A stretch of 5,281 nt of DNA, taken from assembly GCA_027014065.1 (NCBI GenBank), contig JALWEL010000034.1, forward strand, positions 1 to 5,281, given 5' to 3'. Shown here one piece after another: positions 1-5,111 of this stretch (the stretch's first letter is position 1; the number at the start of each line of letters is the position of its first letter). The notes below the pieces were generated by a model, which was given only the letters and a program-made list of their open reading frames with translations, was not told the DNA's origin and made no database searches. Position numbers and translations under genes: made by a program. Source of the stretch: DHVE2 group archaeon. Lineage in GTDB: Archaea; Thermoplasmatota; Thermoplasmata; Thermoplasmatales; Aciduliprofundaceae.

Positions 1-928
1 AGCCTATGGTGCCGTCTTCCGTCTCTTCTAAAGGATAGAATACTATTTCCCTTCCCTCGGAGCCGATGAACGGAACCACCGATTTGGCGGTGGCCAATCT
101 GGCGTATCCGCCGCCCGCCTTCAGAAACGAGAGAGCGGAGAAAAATGGAGCGCCGTAGTACTTCTTAGCGCCTGCTATGAACAGCGTATCTCCGAACGTT
201 CCTTTATGCCCGTCCTTTTTCCGAGGGGGAAGGGGGATCGGGTCGTTTGTGAATATATTTATTGCTCTATCTTCGTAATTGCTCGGGGGAAATGAGATGT
301 GCGAGACGAATAGCTTTCCGCAGTGCTCGAATCCAGGGTACAGGATATTTCCGATTTTTGGCAATCCGAAGGTTACGGTGTAATCCGCTTTCACCGCGCT
401 CCCCATAACCTTTCCTGTGTTTCCCGCAATTCCCGAAGGTATATCCACAGAGAAAGTGAGTTTGGAAGACTCGTTTATTATCCTTATTGCCTCCTTGTAT
501 TTCCCCTCCACTTCCCTCGATAAGCCTGTTCCTAATATTCCGTCAATCACGGCGTCCGCATTTTCAACGCTCATCCTGACGAGGGCGTTGTCCCCTTCGA
601 AACTCTCCATTTGAATTCCTATCTTCTCTGCGATTTCGTAATTCATTCTTGCCGACCCTTTGTACTTTTCCGGAGAGCTCATGAGGTAAATTTTCACGTT
701 TGCCCCGTTTGAATGCAATTTTCTTGCGATGGTTATAGCGTCCCCGCCGTTGTTCCCCGGGCCCGCGAACACCACGAAATTCTTTCCCTCGAGGTTCCCG
801 AAGTGCTTCAATATCACGAAATAGACGGAATGCGCCGCGTTTTCCATCAGCAATTTGTCTTCTATTCCGTATTTCTCAATTGCCCGCCTGTCCAGAGCGT
901 GCATCTGCTCCACAGTGCTGATTCTCAT
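1..928 (-). CDS. nnr: Bifunctional NAD(P)H-hydrate epimerase / ADP-dependent NAD(P)H-hydrate dehydratase, N-terminal part (runs off the window)
   Basis: This cytosolic repair enzyme restores NAD(P)H from its damaged hydrates: the N-terminal YjeF_N domain epimerises R- to S-NAD(P)HX and the C-terminal carbohydrate-kinase-like domain dehydrates the S form using ADP. I translated the minus strand from 928 and found 309 open codons with no stop. The epimerase domain spans about residues 1-215, with GPGNNGGD (56-63), DGILGTGLSR (129-138) and DIPSG (162-166). The dehydratase domain begins near residue 230 with HKGTFGDTLFIAG (241-253) and AGGGYARLA (271-279); its ATP/ADP-binding C-terminal half lies outside the window, so this is edge truncation, not damage. 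The ATG at 928-926 is preferred because GGTGAT (complement of 933-938) sits 4 nt upstream and MRISTVEQM matches typical family starts; an in-frame GTG lies three codons further up. It is divergent from the next gene. Family identity is secure; ADP rather than ATP use is inferred from the family. Confidence 0.95.
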   Translation of the reverse strand, partial: MRISTVEQMHALDRRAIEKYGIEDKLLMENAAHSVYFVILKHFGNLEGKNFVVFAGPGNNGGDAITIARKLHSNGANVKIYLMSSPEKYKGSARMNYEIAEKIGIQMESFEGDNALVRMSVENADAVIDGILGTGLSREVEGKYKEAIRIINESSKLTFSVDIPSGIAGNTGKVMGSAVKADYTVTFGLPKIGNILYPGFEHCGKLFVSHISFPPSNYEDRAINIFTNDPIPLPPRKKDGHKGTFGDTLFIAGAKKYYGAPFFSALSFLKAGGGYARLATAKSVVPFIGSEGREIVFYPLEETEDGTIG

Positions 929-977
929 GCCAATCACCGCATCGTCATGCACTTCGGGGTTAATTTGTTTTTGCTGG

Positions 978-990
978 AAAAGATTTATAT
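978..990 (+). promoter_or_regulatory. BRE/TATA promoter in the nnr - membrane protein divergent region
   Basis: The plus strand reads AAAAGATTTATAT, an A-rich BRE-like element followed by an archaeal TATA box. Initiation about 25 nt downstream would fall near 1010-1014, just before a GAGG site (1015-1018) and the ATG at 1027. The reverse strand over the same bases reads ATATAAAT, with predicted initiation near 958-960, about 30 nt before the nnr ATG. One AT-rich element could therefore serve both directions, though the BRE-like flank favours the plus strand. The same 13-mer recurs at 4982-4994. Confidence 0.6.
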
Positions 991-1026
991 GAGACGAAGG
1001 GGATAACATACCGCGAGGAAAACGGC

Positions 1027-1083
1027 ATGGATAAAAAAGCCGAAAGAGGAAGGAATTCGCATCCAATTCCTGGGGGGTGGTGA
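1027..1083 (+). CDS. 18-codon upstream frame (leader peptide or detached N-terminus of the next gene)
   Basis: An ATG at 1027 has GAGG at 1015-1018 (8-nt spacer) and lies about 14 nt after the predicted transcription start, so it is better placed than the start of the next gene. It encodes MDKKAERGRNSHPIPGGW and stops at TGA 1081-1083, overlapping the downstream GTG codons at 1077 and 1080. A 7-bp inverted repeat (1051-1057 with 1065-1071) lies inside it, directly before the run of six G (1072-1077). Adding a single G to that run would join this frame to the 157-residue protein without a stop. It may be a short leader peptide coupled to the next gene, the true N-terminus separated by a frameshift or sequence error, or chance. 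I cannot decide from sequence alone. Confidence 0.4.
   Translation: MDKKAERGRNSHPIPGGW
1051..1071 (+). repeat. Inverted repeat / hairpin before the 1077 start
   Basis: AGGAATT (1051-1057) and AATTCCT (1065-1071) are perfect complements separated by a 7-nt loop. In RNA they would form a hairpin ending directly against the G-run and start region of the 157-residue protein. Such a position could affect translation initiation or reading-frame maintenance. AATT-containing short repeats can also arise by chance. Confidence 0.4.
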
Positions 1084-1550
1084 CGATTAGGTTAGAGAGT
1101 CAAATATCTGTTTTGAAAATAGTCGATATTTTTCTGCTTATCATCATCCTATTGATTGCGTTTTTGATAGCAGGAATTCAGCCGTGTTCATGCACTGATA
1201 AACTGATCGGAGAACTAAATTACCTATCCAACATCTCCGAGCCAGACAACGCATCTGTGGGGGTGTGGATTAGGATTTCGCTGTCGCACCCAGAAAGCGC
1301 GCTCCCGGAGAAGACACGAGGATTGATTTTCGAGTCAGAGCACGACGATAATTACACGGCGTTTATGTTCGATGACGCCGAAAAGACATTGAATAAAGGA
1401 GGATACCTAATCGAATACAACGACAAAAATGGCAACGGCCTGGTGGACACGGGAGATGTTATTCATCTGTGGGGCAGGAATCTATCAGGGTACGGATTGG
1501 CAATATCCGTGAGCGGATACAGCGGGAGTGCGCAGGTGATTATACCATGA
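1077..1550 (+). CDS. Membrane-anchored extracytoplasmic protein with EF-hand-like loop, family not recognised
   Basis: I do not recognise a named family. The 157-residue product has one strongly hydrophobic segment (about residues 15-33), then PCSC (Cys37, Cys39), then a presumably external domain of about 115 residues. The helix is uncleaved-anchor-like: the usual archaeal class III pilin processing site is not visible, although the overall plan (short N-terminus, one helix, beta-rich tail) resembles archaeal pilin-like proteins. Residues 116-127 (DKNGNGLVDTGD) match a calcium-binding EF-hand or dockerin-type loop, with Asp/Asn at positions 1, 3, 5, 9 and 12. Sequons occur at Asn52, Asn58, Asn92 and Asn135. 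The start is uncertain: GTG 1077 or GTG 1080 lack a clear SD, while a good ATG at 1027 lies in another frame. The stop at 1548-1550 is 17 nt before the next gene, so the two probably share a transcript. Confidence 0.75.
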   Translation: MVTIRLESQISVLKIVDIFLLIIILLIAFLIAGIQPCSCTDKLIGELNYLSNISEPDNASVGVWIRISLSHPESALPEKTRGLIFESEHDDNYTAFMFDDAEKTLNKGGYLIEYNDKNGNGLVDTGDVIHLWGRNLSGYGLAISVSGYSGSAQVIIP

Positions 1551-1567
1551 TTTAAAGAGGTGAGAAA

Positions 1568-1717
1568 ATGAAGATGAGATATAAAATACCAAAAAGCGAG
1601 GCGGAATTGCGAAGGCTCAGAGACCTGTTGCTCGTGGCTGCGGTGCTGGAGGTTTATGTCATTTTCTTGATGATTGCTGCGTACATTATGATGGCTCCCA
1701 TAGGATGCGGCTGCTGA
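1568..1717 (+). CDS. 49-residue single-pass membrane protein ending in GCGC
   Basis: This small gene is easily missed by length cut-offs but is well supported. ATG 1568 has GAGGTGA at 1557-1563 (4-nt spacer), and the gene begins 17 nt after the preceding stop. The product has a basic N-terminus (MKMRYKIPK, then ELRRLRD at 13-19), one hydrophobic helix at about 20-44 interrupted by Glu28, and the C-terminus APIGCGC (Cys47, Cys49). By the positive-inside rule the N-terminus is cytoplasmic and the Cys pair external. Residues 16-49 align by eye with the anchor of the upstream protein: Arg-Leu start, an acidic residue at the same helix position (Glu28 here, Asp17 there) followed two residues later by an aromatic, and a terminal Cys-x-Cys. 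It may be a partner or a pared-down paralog. No function is known to me. Confidence 0.75.
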   Translation: MKMRYKIPKSEAELRRLRDLLLVAAVLEVYVIFLMIAAYIMMAPIGCGC

Positions 1718-1847
1718 ACCCAAATCACTAGCGATTTATGGATGAGGATATTTAAATGGGATAATGGAGGTTGCAGGGCTTATAACACATATCATGCCTT
1801 TGGAAAAATATAAATAAATCTTCCCTACTATTCCTTTGGTGACTCAT
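1718..1847 (+). promoter_or_regulatory. Promoter region of the protease operon
   Basis: A clear TATA box, ATATAAAT, lies at 1808-1815 with A-rich sequence before it. Initiation about 26 nt downstream falls near 1836-1840, giving a leader of about 10 nt that begins almost at the SD. A second AT-rich element, ATATTTAAAT (1748-1757), might act as a distal promoter, but nothing downstream supports it. No clear terminator for the preceding pair of genes is visible. Confidence 0.65.
1838..1842 (+). promoter_or_regulatory. SD that fixes the protease start at ATG 1848
   Basis: GGTGA lies 5 nt before ATG 1848. The frame is open upstream to TTG 1836, but that codon precedes the SD and coincides with the predicted transcription start, and starting there would place four extra residues before a normal Met-Lys-Lys signal peptide. 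The ATG is therefore preferred. Confidence 0.8.
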
Positions 1848-3785
1848 ATGAAAAAGGGGTTAATAGTATTAGGGCTAATGGCAGTAATGGTACTAAGCGT
1901 GTTTGCGGGGGGGGTGACGGCGCACCCCGTGCACATTAAGAGATATGGAACATTCGATAACAATGTTTTTGACAATGGAAGAATCAAATATGAAATACAC
2001 GGTTTAAATGCAGAGATACACACTCATTATGGAAGAATACTCGTAAAAGATGTGCATCCTGAGATATGGATAAATGATAATGGATGGGAGAAGATAAAAT
2101 ATAAAGAGATTAGATTTTTCAATTACACATCCAACGGGACGCATAGGGTTGTGGTTGAAGCGGAACATAAAGGAAAGATATATTCTTACATGGCCATAGT
2201 TTATGAAGAGAAAACCGAGTTCTCACTTTATCGTCCATTATTTCCGAAGCTCTTTATCACTTTCAATAAAACTATGAAATACAAGGTGAAAATGGTGCTT
2301 GAAAACATCAAAATAAATCATTTCCTCATTATAGACAACGGAACCGGCTACACGGAGCCGCCGTTCAAGAAGGGGCATATGAAACATGAAATATACAACG
2401 GCACGATAAAACGCAAGAAAGAGTTCAGAGAGTGGCAGGACATAGTGATAGGATACAGCGAAGGAAAGAAAAAATTCGGGCTTAATTGGGAGAAATACAA
2501 AGGAGTATACAGAAATCTTAAATTTGAGAAAGGAGATAGTGGAATCAATATGGAGGTAGAAAGCGACCCGCAGGAAATAAAAGAGGATGATGTTAAGACT
2601 CTGGGATTTCCGATACCGGACACCGGCGGAGGCGGTGGCGGCTCCGGAGGTGGTGGGGGTACTCCTCCTACAGATACCGATAAAGATGGTTTGAGCGATA
2701 ACACGGAGATTGCGGGGTGGTATGCATACTGGTACGATAGCTCAGGGGTTAAGCACACTAAATTTGTTACAAGTGACCCCCAAAATCCTGATACAGATTA
2801 TGATGGTGCCAATGACTACGTAGAATGGAAACATTTATTAAATCCGCGGAGCACCGATACGGATGGGGATGGCATGCCGGACGGGTACGAAGCATCTCAC
2901 GGAGTCTGGCATGGCGGTTGGCAAGATCCACACTGGTACAACCACAGGTATGCGGTGATAATTGTGGGTGGGGGCTATTTGGATCCATACAATAGTAGCA
3001 TTGATTCCGACCAATATTATCCAGCCTTCTGGAACGATGGTTTGGAAATGTACAATAAACTGATTAATGATTACAACTACAAAGCATCTAATGTATATTT
3101 GTTATCTTCACTGTGGTATTCCGAATATGATGGTAGTAAAGGATGGAGAGGAGAGAACCCATCCACGGATAGTAGGGTTGACGGTGAAGCGATGTGGGAT
3201 TCTCCAACGCACTATGATATAAAGGATGCTCTTGATGATATAAGTAATAAGATAACAATCCACGATTCTTTGTTTATAGTTATAATTGCCCATGGCGGAC
3301 CGGGTGGGTTTTTAATAAGAAATGATACCCCTGATAGTGAAGCACAAAATCATCCTGACCGTCAAGGAGCAACTATTGATTACAGCAATTTGGGAACCTA
3401 TCTAAATACTAAATTTGGAACAGGTAGTAACAGAAAGTATGCAGTTATGATAGTGGTAAATCAGGCGTGCTACAGTGGAACGATGATTTCACATCTTTCT
3501 GGAGAAAATAGGATATTGATAACTGCTGCAGACAGTACGCATGAAGCCTATACTGAATGGGGATATCCGAAGTACCAACATTGGGCATTTATATACCAAG
3601 GCCGTGTATACTGGCCGTGGGAAACGCACGATGGCTTTATATTAAGTATGGGGACTATAGCATCTCCCAACAGTATAGAATATTGCTACGAGAAAGGAGA
3701 AGATGCTGCAGAAAATAATCATGGTGCAAATTCATATCCTCAAATTGAAAGCAGTACATTGAACCCAAATAAAATCTATTTTTAG
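1848..3785 (+). CDS. Secreted multidomain legumain-like cysteine peptidase (family C13, clan CD) with TSP3-type calcium motifs
   Basis: The 645-residue product begins with a signal peptide (1-25; hydrophobic core 4-20, likely cleavage after GVTA). Residues 26-255 form a charged, beta-rich domain I do not recognise. A polyglycine/serine linker (260-271) leads to three acidic calcium motifs of bacterial/archaeal TSP3 type: DTDKDGLSD (276-284), DTDYDGAND (315-323), DTDGDGMPD (337-345). The catalytic domain spans about 365-635: a beta strand AVIIVGGG (369-376), His482 in IIAHGGPGG, Cys541 in NQACYSG, and TAADSTHEAY (559-568), which matches the TAAxxxExxY region of legumains. His then Cys, each after a hydrophobic strand, is the clan CD dyad. 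Legumains cleave after Asn or Asp; specificity here is unknown. Seven Asn-x-Ser/Thr sequons (92, 96, 140, 164, 184, 382, 492) fit an extracellular protein. No C-terminal anchor is seen. The stop overlaps the next gene's SD, indicating an operon with the downstream membrane protein. Confidence 0.87.
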   Translation: MKKGLIVLGLMAVMVLSVFAGGVTAHPVHIKRYGTFDNNVFDNGRIKYEIHGLNAEIHTHYGRILVKDVHPEIWINDNGWEKIKYKEIRFFNYTSNGTHRVVVEAEHKGKIYSYMAIVYEEKTEFSLYRPLFPKLFITFNKTMKYKVKMVLENIKINHFLIIDNGTGYTEPPFKKGHMKHEIYNGTIKRKKEFREWQDIVIGYSEGKKKFGLNWEKYKGVYRNLKFEKGDSGINMEVESDPQEIKEDDVKTLGFPIPDTGGGGGGSGGGGGTPPTDTDKDGLSDNTEIAGWYAYWYDSSGVKHTKFVTSDPQNPDTDYDGANDYVEWKHLLNPRSTDTDGDGMPDGYEASHGVWHGGWQDPHWYNHRYAVIIVGGGYLDPYNSSIDSDQYYPAFWNDGLEMYNKLINDYNYKASNVYLLSSLWYSEYDGSKGWRGENPSTDSRVDGEAMWDSPTHYDIKDALDDISNKITIHDSLFIVIIAHGGPGGFLIRNDTPDSEAQNHPDRQGATIDYSNLGTYLNTKFGTGSNRKYAVMIVVNQACYSGTMISHLSGENRILITAADSTHEAYTEWGYPKYQHWAFIYQGRVYWPWETHDGFILSMGTIASPNSIEYCYEKGEDAAENNHGANSYPQIESSTLNPNKIYF

Positions 3786-3790
3786 GTGAT
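3784..3790 (+). promoter_or_regulatory. SD overlapping the protease stop codon; fixes ATG 3795
   Basis: AGGTGAT overlaps the last two bases of the protease TAG stop and lies 4 nt before ATG 3795. An in-frame GTG at 3786 lies inside this SD and is therefore unlikely to be the start. The arrangement implies translational coupling of protease and membrane protein. Confidence 0.75.
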
Positions 3791-3794
3791 ATAT

Positions 3795-4268
3795 ATGGAA
3801 CCCATAAAAAGTAATAAAAACATTCTTATTTTTCCCCTCTCATTATCGATATCCATTGCATTTAGCGTAATTTTTTATGCTTACTTTACCGAACCTCATG
3901 ATACTCTGAGTGGCCTCCTTATCTGGTGTGGCCTCCCAATAGCAATCTTATATATAATGGGTTTTTTTGTTTCAAGAGTAGAAGAGGAAAGAAGGAATAT
4001 GGTGGGCTGGATCATGATTTCTTATACTCTTCTTTACCTGCTTTATTTAACCTGCTGGGTTATCTTGGCGGCGGTATCCCCACCGGTAAAGGAGAGCTTA
4101 GCAGATAAGATTAGAGAAATAGCGTCCATATTGAGTTTATCTGCTATATGGTATGGATTTAACATTCCAATTTTTTGGGGTCATAAAATGAAAAAACATT
4201 TGTATGGGGTTTGTCTTACTATACTGGTTATTATCGGAGTCCTTCTGTGTGGGGAGGTAATATTTTGA
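3795..4268 (+). CDS. Five-helix membrane protein, family not recognised (protease partner candidate A)
   Basis: The 157-residue product is almost entirely membrane: hydrophobic segments at about 9-31, 39-60, 69-94, 107-128 and 134-156. Charged connectors include RVEEERRN (61-68) after the second helix, PPVKESLADKIRE (96-108) after the third, and HKMKK (130-134) before the fifth. No catalytic motif of a known membrane protease, sortase or transporter family is visible. The start codon lies 9 nt after the end of the protease gene and its SD overlaps that stop, so the two are almost certainly co-transcribed. Its length, helix number and connector charges match the protein at 4378-4893, suggesting distant paralogs. 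Its 3' end (GGGGAGGT, 4251-4258) doubles as the SD of a short frame starting at 4265. A role in anchoring, regulating or being cut by the secreted protease is inference from position only. Confidence 0.85.
   Translation: MEPIKSNKNILIFPLSLSISIAFSVIFYAYFTEPHDTLSGLLIWCGLPIAILYIMGFFVSRVEEERRNMVGWIMISYTLLYLLYLTCWVILAAVSPPVKESLADKIREIASILSLSAIWYGFNIPIFWGHKMKKHLYGVCLTILVIIGVLLCGEVIF
4253..4258 (+). promoter_or_regulatory. SD inside the end of membrane protein A, for TTG 4265
   Basis: GGAGGT lies within codons for Gly-Glu-Val near the end of the upstream gene and 6 nt before TTG 4265. It has no other start codon to serve and is the main evidence that the following short frame is translated. The codons are also needed for the upstream protein, so chance is possible. 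Confidence 0.5.
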
Positions 4269-4372
4269 AACTGACTAGATATAACTGGAGTCTTGGATCA
4301 GGCACATTGAATTATCCTCACAACTTGATAGCAGAGATATTTCACTATATGCCGTATATCTATAGGAGGTAA
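4265..4372 (+). CDS. Candidate 35-residue small protein between the two membrane proteins
   Basis: This frame fills what would otherwise be a 109-bp gap. TTG 4265 overlaps the upstream TGA stop in the sequence TTGA, preceded by GGAGGT with a 6-nt spacer. It ends at TAA 4370-4372, where its last codons AGG-AGG-TAA form the SD of the next gene, whose ATG is 5 nt further on. The peptide starts MKLTRYNWSLGSGTLNYP and ends in an amphipathic, aromatic stretch, EIFHYMPYIYRR (24-35). It is basic, lacks a signal peptide and is not a full membrane helix. The tight interlocking at both ends argues for a translated coupling peptide or small subunit. The alternative is an untranslated spacer or the remnant of a longer gene. 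I recognise no homolog. Confidence 0.5.
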   Translation: MKLTRYNWSLGSGTLNYPHNLIAEIFHYMPYIYRR

Positions 4373-4377
4373 TAAAG

Positions 4378-4893
4378 ATGGGCAAAAAAGAAGTAAGGGT
4401 GTTTTGGCTGGCGCTCATCATATCTTTTGCATTTTACCTTATTTTAGGAGTTTTCGTACCCGTCAGTGGTTTTCTATATCCCTATTCCTTAGTTCAAATA
4501 ATCTGGCTCTCGGTACCTTTTTTAATACCTCTGGTAGTGATGTATATTTTGGGGTGGTATTTTATAAAATCACATTCGGATAGTCGTAAATGGGCATACT
4601 CTGTCATTGCGGTTCCATGGGCTGATTATATGTTTATTTTTGTAGTTTCTCTTATCTATTTATCTCTCGCAGGTATGGGTCCTGTGGGCGGGGGCAATGC
4701 AGTAATGTATGATTTTATATTTGATCTAAAAATGTCACTGGGTTTTGCAGGGTACTTCTCATTTCCAGTAGGAATATTTGCGACTGTCCTGCTATTTGTG
4801 GACATTAAAAAATATTTACGTGAATTTGGAGCTCTTTTATTTCTGTTGATTCTGGAATTAGTGGGATTAGTATTTTATACTTCATTTTTTTAA
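4378..4893 (+). CDS. Five-helix membrane protein, family not recognised (protease partner candidate B)
   Basis: The 171-residue product has hydrophobic segments at about 8-30, 40-63, 74-98, 118-142 and 148-170. ATG 4378 has a strong SD, AGGAGGT at 4364-4370, with a 7-nt spacer. It shares its plan with the protein at 3795-4268: a PhhhhhYIhG pattern in helix two (PLVVMYILG, 51-59; compare PIAILYIMG, 48-56 there), a polar charged connector after it (KSHSDSRKW, 64-72), a long loop after helix three (here a Gly-rich GPVGGGN, 101-107), and a basic DIKKYLRE (142-149) before helix five. No active-site signature is seen. It is the last gene of the apparent protease operon; a run of T at its stop codon fits transcription ending there. 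Function is unknown; co-function with the protease is inferred from gene order. Confidence 0.85.
   Translation: MGKKEVRVFWLALIISFAFYLILGVFVPVSGFLYPYSLVQIIWLSVPFLIPLVVMYILGWYFIKSHSDSRKWAYSVIAVPWADYMFIFVVSLIYLSLAGMGPVGGGNAVMYDFIFDLKMSLGFAGYFSFPVGIFATVLLFVDIKKYLREFGALLFLLILELVGLVFYTSFF
4885..4891 (+). terminator. Oligo-T run at the end of the protease operon
   Basis: Seven consecutive T encode the terminal Phe-Phe and the first base of the stop codon of membrane protein B. Archaeal RNA polymerase can terminate at U-rich tracts without a hairpin. No inverted repeat precedes it, so the call rests on the T-run and its position. Confidence 0.4.
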
Positions 4894-4961
4894 TATGTTC
4901 CGTGGGCACTATGTTGGAATATTAACTTTTCTGATCGATATATTTCTGGGGTCTGTTGAAC

Positions 4962-5090
4962 ATGGGAATTGAGAGCCTCAAAAAAGATTTATATAGTCAT
5001 AAGGCAATAACATCACATGGGGTGAAATTTATTGCAGATTTCTATTTTCACGTCTCTGGGTACACCGGAGAGATGGGAGAGAAAATTTAA
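4962..5090 (+). CDS. Possible 42-residue small protein (competes with the RNA interpretation of the same region)
   Basis: The frame runs from ATG 4962 to TAA 5088-5090, with an internal GTG at 5022. The product starts MGIESLKKDLYSHKAITSHG and has a soluble, mixed composition; I recognise no family. Support is weak: only a GGGGT (4948-4952) at a 9-nt distance as SD, and an AT-rich ATATATTT (4938-4945) too close for a well-spaced leaderless start. Its Lys-Lys-Asp-Leu-Tyr codons coincide with a consensus BRE/TATA box. Either the ORF or the promoter may be coincidental; I lean towards the promoter. Confidence 0.2.
   Translation: MGIESLKKDLYSHKAITSHGVKFIADFYFHVSGYTGEMGEKI
4980..4995 (+). promoter_or_regulatory. 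Consensus BRE/TATA box upstream of mptA
   Basis: Six A then GATTTATATA gives an exact TTTATATA (4988-4995) with an A-rich BRE-like flank. Initiation would fall near 5015-5020, about 120 nt before the mptA ATG. It would drive either a short RNA or a long structured mptA leader. Confidence 0.6.
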
Positions 5091-5111
5091 AACTCTCCCT
5101 GAAACCTTTTT
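5016..5111 (+). ncRNA. Candidate structured RNA or mptA leader with three adjacent hairpins
   Basis: Downstream of the consensus TATA box lie three back-to-back inverted repeats: GTGAAA (5022-5027) with TTTCAC (5046-5051), the weakest; TCTCT (5053-5057) with AGAGA (5069-5073), plus inner GG/CC at 5059-5060 and 5065-5066; and GGGAGAG (5075-5081) with CTCTCCC (5093-5099). Five T follow at 5107-5111. GGAGAG at 5067-5072 could also pair with CTCTCC (5093-5098), so two alternative folds exist, as in attenuators and riboswitches. The transcript would be about 95 nt if it ended at the T-run, or would lead into mptA. It does not match any RNA class I know; C/D boxes are not convincing. Pairing was judged by eye without energy calculation. 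Confidence 0.35.

Noticed and set aside
323..1006. Three plus-strand open frames (323-523, 417-614, 713-1006)
   Set aside because: They lie opposite the well-supported nnr coding strand, have no SD and give implausible protein compositions.
1463..1723. Minus-strand 86-codon frame
   Set aside because: It is antisense to two plus-strand genes with good SD sites or a clear protein architecture, and has no promoter of its own.
1764..1817. 17-codon ATG frame before the protease promoter
   Set aside because: It has no SD at a usable distance and ends inside the protease TATA box; it is probably chance.
2348..2758. Minus-strand 136-codon frame rich in proline
   Set aside because: It is antisense to the protease; its polyproline tract is simply the reverse of the polyglycine linker codons.
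2767..3293. Two minus-strand frames inside the protease gene (2767-2988, 3108-3293)
   Set aside because: They overlap the calcium-motif and catalytic regions, which are clearly coding on the plus strand, and lack initiation signals.
3926..4108. Plus-strand 60-codon frame inside membrane protein A
   Set aside because: It is an out-of-frame shadow of a gene with five clear membrane helices.
5016..5111. C/D-box sRNA in the mptA upstream region
   Set aside because: A CTGA occurs at 5099-5102 but no acceptable RUGAUGA C box is found at the 5' end, and the hairpins are unlike that class.
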